NCBI RefSeq assembly: GCF_046707225.1
Contig: NZ_JBJKOP010000057.1
Coordinates: forward strand, 1 to 22,659
Origin: Caproicibacter sp046707225
GTDB lineage: Bacteria; Bacillota; Clostridia; Oscillospirales; Acutalibacteraceae
Length of the DNA: 22,659 nt
Direction of reading: 5' to 3'
Each line of letters begins with the position of its first letter. Position 1 is the stretch's first letter. Under the pieces are notes generated by a model. It was not told the origin of the DNA. It worked only from the letters and a program-made list of their open reading frames with translations, and searched no databases. Below are positions 21,582-22,659 of this stretch, piece by piece. The position numbers and the translations under genes are program-made.

Positions 21582-21641
21582 TTCCTACTGGCGAGCACTG
21601 CAAGTGTGTACACATTTGCTCATTTTAGGGATTTTCCCTAA
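21582..21641. other. candidate oriT with nested inverted repeats
   Basis: The non-coding stretch before mobC holds three inverted repeats: CCAG/CTGG around TTTTCCTA (from about 21,576), a 20-base near-palindrome GCAAGTGTGT/ACACATTTGC (21,600-21,619) and TTAGGGA-TTT-TCCCTAA (21,625-21,641). Origins of transfer are commonly next to mobC and look like this. No nic site can be assigned by eye. Confidence 0.5.
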
Positions 21642-21680
21642 TACCCTCTAAGCCCAAAAAGCAAAGGAGCGGACAAGATA

Positions 21681-22010
21681 ATGAGAAACAGAAACGTTCA
21701 AATCAAGTTTTTTCTCTCTCCTGAAGAAGTCCTATTTTTAGAGAAGAAGATGCAAGTCGCTGGAATTAAAAACAAAAGCGCCTATCTCCGCACAATGGCG
21801 CTGGATGGATATATTATAAATTTGGATTTCTCGGAACTTAAGGAATTTATCAACGCCTTGAACCGAATCGGGAACAACCTCAACCAGATTGCAAAAGTAG
21901 CCAATACCTACGGAGAGGTATCTATGCCGGAAGTCTATGAGTTTGAGGCAGAGGTAAATAAAATATTCGGGAAAATAGATAAAGTAATCCGGCGATGGTT
22001 AAATTCGTGA
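21681..22010 (+). CDS. mobC: MobC-type relaxosome accessory protein
   Basis: A 109-residue DNA-binding protein of the MobC/relaxosome accessory family. The N-terminal part is ribbon-helix-helix-like (RNVQIKFFLSPEEVLFLEKKM, then KSAYLRTMALDGYII), and the C-terminal part has the hallmark INALNRIGNNLNQIAKVANTYG. MobC opens DNA at oriT and helps the relaxase nick. Start 21,681 has AAAGGAG 11 bases upstream. A strong terminator follows directly. The relaxase gene expected next is not found within the 650 bases that remain. Confidence 0.9.
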   Translation: MRNRNVQIKFFLSPEEVLFLEKKMQVAGIKNKSAYLRTMALDGYIINLDFSELKEFINALNRIGNNLNQIAKVANTYGEVSMPEVYEFEAEVNKIFGKIDKVIRRWLNS

Positions 22011-22014
22011 CAGG

Positions 22015-22057
22015 AACAGCGCACTGAGTGAACCTATGTAACTCAGTGCGCTGTTTT
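22015..22057 (+). terminator. terminator of mobC
   Basis: AACAGCGCACTGAGT (22,015-22,029) and ACTCAGTGCGCTGTT (22,041-22,055) are a perfect 15-bp stem with an 11-base loop; TTTT (22,054-22,057) follows. Only a few bases separate it from the mobC stop. Confidence 0.9.
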
Positions 22058-22206
22058 CTATCCTAAGCTTCTTTTCACAAAAAGAGACAGCCAAAGCCGG
22101 TGAAGCGAAAGGATGGTGGGTCGAGACTCTCCACCGGTTCCGGACTGCCGCAGGGCACAAAAAAACGCTGTACACGGATGTCAATCCATATACAACGCTC
22201 AACTAA
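22042..22206 (+). pseudogene. open segment without start codon, possible gene remnant
   Basis: From 22,042 a plus-strand frame is open for 54 codons and ends at TAA (22,204-22,206). The translation looks protein-like (KETAKAGEAKGWWVETLHRF, then HKKTLYTDVNPYTTLN), but there is no ATG, GTG or TTG start with a ribosome site, and its beginning overlaps the mobC terminator. It may be a remnant of a gene, or conserved DNA that happens to be open. Confidence 0.3.
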
Positions 22207-22234
22207 AACACCTGCGAATCCGCAAGTACCCCCC

Positions 22235-22263
22235 TGTACAAATGAATGAACAGGCGGTATAAT
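22235..22263 (+). promoter_or_regulatory. promoter of the post-mobC leader region
   Basis: TGTACA (22,235-22,240) and TATAAT (22,258-22,263) are spaced by 17 bases. A CCTGT/ACAGG inverted repeat (22,233-22,254) overlaps it and could be an operator. Confidence 0.6.
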
Positions 22264-22281
22264 AAGAACCGCAATGTGCCG

Positions 22282-22419
22282 ATGATTCGGTTGCTTATGG
22301 AGTGTGCACTCCGTTTGCAGGAAGTAGGTGCTGGTAACACCTGCTTCTGCATTGCACCTTTTATTTGTGCCCTACAGGTAAATTATACCGCGTTCGGCTT
22401 TGAAGTCAAGGGCAAATGA
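22282..22419 (+). CDS. possible 45-residue small protein or structured leader
   Basis: ATG 22,282 opens a 45-codon frame (MIRLLMECALRLQEVGAG, ending FEVKGK) just downstream of a good promoter. No strong ribosome site precedes it. The same DNA folds well: GGAGTG/CACTCC (from about 22,299) and GAAGTAGGTG/CACCTGCTTC (about 22,321-22,347), followed by a T-rich stretch. It could be a small Cys-containing protein, a leader ORF, or a non-coding RNA that happens to be open. Confidence 0.35.
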   Translation: MIRLLMECALRLQEVGAGNTCFCIAPFICALQVNYTAFGFEVKGK

Positions 22420-22426
22420 TAAAAAT

Positions 22427-22480
22427 ATGGCAGAAAAAGGAATTCAGGCGTCGGAAAAGTCCGGCGCTTTTTGCTTTTAG
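22427..22480 (+). CDS. possible 17-residue leader peptide
   Basis: ATG 22,427 to TAG 22,480 encodes MAEKGIQASEKSGAFCF. The terminator stem at 22,448-22,467 lies wholly inside this ORF, so a ribosome on it would melt the hairpin, the arrangement of a translated attenuator. Ribosome-site support is weak (AAGGG about 14 bases upstream). Confidence 0.3.
   Translation: MAEKGIQASEKSGAFCF
22448..22472 (+). terminator. intrinsic terminator inside the short leader ORF
   Basis: GCGTCGGA (22,448-22,455), loop AAAG and TCCGGCGC (22,460-22,467) form an 8-bp stem with one G-U pair. TTTTT follows. Confidence 0.75.
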
Positions 22481-22491
22481 GGCTGGTTGTA

Positions 22492-22520
22492 TTGATTAAA
22501 ATATTTTGTCGATATATAAT
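22492..22520 (+). promoter_or_regulatory. second promoter before the right-edge gene
   Basis: TTGATT (22,492-22,497) and TATAAT (22,515-22,520) are spaced by exactly 17 bases. A terminator hairpin begins about 15 bases after the predicted start site. Confidence 0.75.
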
Positions 22521-22541
22521 AAATTATATATCACAGCCTGT

Positions 22542-22574
22542 CGAAAAAGGTCCAGCGAAAGCTGGGCTTTTTCG
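22542..22574. terminator. symmetrical terminator in the leader of the right-edge gene
   Basis: CGAAAAAG (22,542-22,549), then CCAGC, a GAAA tetraloop, GCTGG and CTTTTTCG (22,567-22,574) form a long stem with a small internal loop. It has A-runs before and T-runs after, so it could act in both directions. It stands between the 22,492 promoter and the gene starting at 22,610. Confidence 0.75.
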
Positions 22575-22609
22575 TTGTAAAATGGTAAAATGGAGGCAGG
22601 TGATGAAAG

Positions 22610-22659
22610 ATGCTGGAACGGGAAAAACTGCGCAGAGACGCAGTGGAATTTGTGAACAC
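22610..22659 (+). CDS. 5' end of an unidentified gene, cut by window edge
   Basis: ATG 22,610 starts a frame open to the window edge: MLEREKLRRDAVEFVN, a charged helix. AGGTGA lies 6 bases upstream. An overlapping frame from ATG 22,603, served by GGAGG, gives a less protein-like sequence and is less likely. Sixteen codons are too few to name the product. Position after mobC suggests an element gene or cargo, possibly under the attenuator-like leader. Confidence 0.4.
   Translation, partial: MLEREKLRRDAVEFVN

Larger units (their letters stand above)
16863..22659. mobile_element. left part of an integrative element in tRNA-fMet
   Basis: From the tRNA 3' end to the window edge the gene set is that of an integrative and mobilisable or conjugative element: tyrosine integrase, excisionase-like protein, DUF927-type ATPase, candidate oriT and MobC. 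Base composition is more AT-rich than the region before. No relaxase, coupling protein or type IV secretion gene is seen before the window ends, so ICE and IME cannot be told apart. The right boundary is outside. Confidence 0.85.

Noticed and set aside
21999..22202. Minus-strand 67-residue frame after mobC
   Set aside because: Antisense to the mobC terminator and the open plus-strand segment; no ribosome site, and its start lies in unrelated sequence.
22235..22609. Leader of a known tetracycline or macrolide resistance gene
   Set aside because: The layout resembles such leaders, but the 16 visible codons of the next gene do not match the start of any resistance protein I can recall.

Overview
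The window reads as a Clostridia-type Firmicute chromosome (low to mid GC, strong AGGAGG-like ribosome sites, TTGACA/TATAAT promoters, GlcT-type antitermination, a Crh-like HPr-fold protein). It runs from ordinary chromosome (about 1-16,862) into the left end of an integrated mobile element (about 16,863 to the right edge). The element is more AT-rich. Genus cannot be fixed from the sequence alone.

Chromosomal part. 1-4,120: a minus-strand coiled-coil protein, a small plus-strand coiled-coil protein, and a minus-strand ABC exporter pair (ATPase plus 568-residue permease). 4,121-7,081: a CorA-type metal transporter, a VanZ-like membrane protein, then methylglyoxal synthase (mgsA) followed 15 bases later by an HPr-fold protein that has the Ser46 motif but no phosphorylatable His, and a second small coiled-coil protein paralogous to the first. 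7,120-9,988: a promoter-terminator unit without a gene, a cytidylate-kinase-like protein, an ElaA-type acetyltransferase, a MarR-GNAT fusion with a clear operator, and a YccF protein. 10,152-11,798: a CBS-domain, Mn-dependent pyrophosphatase. 11,964-16,303: a sugar operon made of GlcT antiterminator, NanE epimerase, PTS EIICB, EIIA and HPr. Two nearly identical RAT/terminator switches flank glcT, as in the E. coli bgl operon, so one promoter probably feeds two serial switches.

Mobile part. An initiator tRNA gene (16,786-16,862) has at its 3' end a terminator, three TGACGGT repeats that look like integrase arm sites, and a complete tyrosine integrase. Next come a minus-strand zinc-finger protein of unknown function, a divergent excisionase-like gene, a DUF927-type ATPase, a candidate oriT rich in inverted repeats, and mobC. 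After mobC there is about 600 bases with no long gene but with two good promoters, two short ORFs and two intrinsic terminators, leading into a gene cut by the window edge. The right end of the element is not in the window.

Most notable points: (i) the mgsA/Crh-like pairing, since Crh is reported to control MgsA in Bacillus; (ii) two HPr-fold proteins with complementary loss of the two phosphorylation sites; (iii) the serial GlcT switches; (iv) three leader-like promoter/terminator or hairpin arrangements (mgsA 5' UTR, 7,120-7,224, 22,235-22,610).
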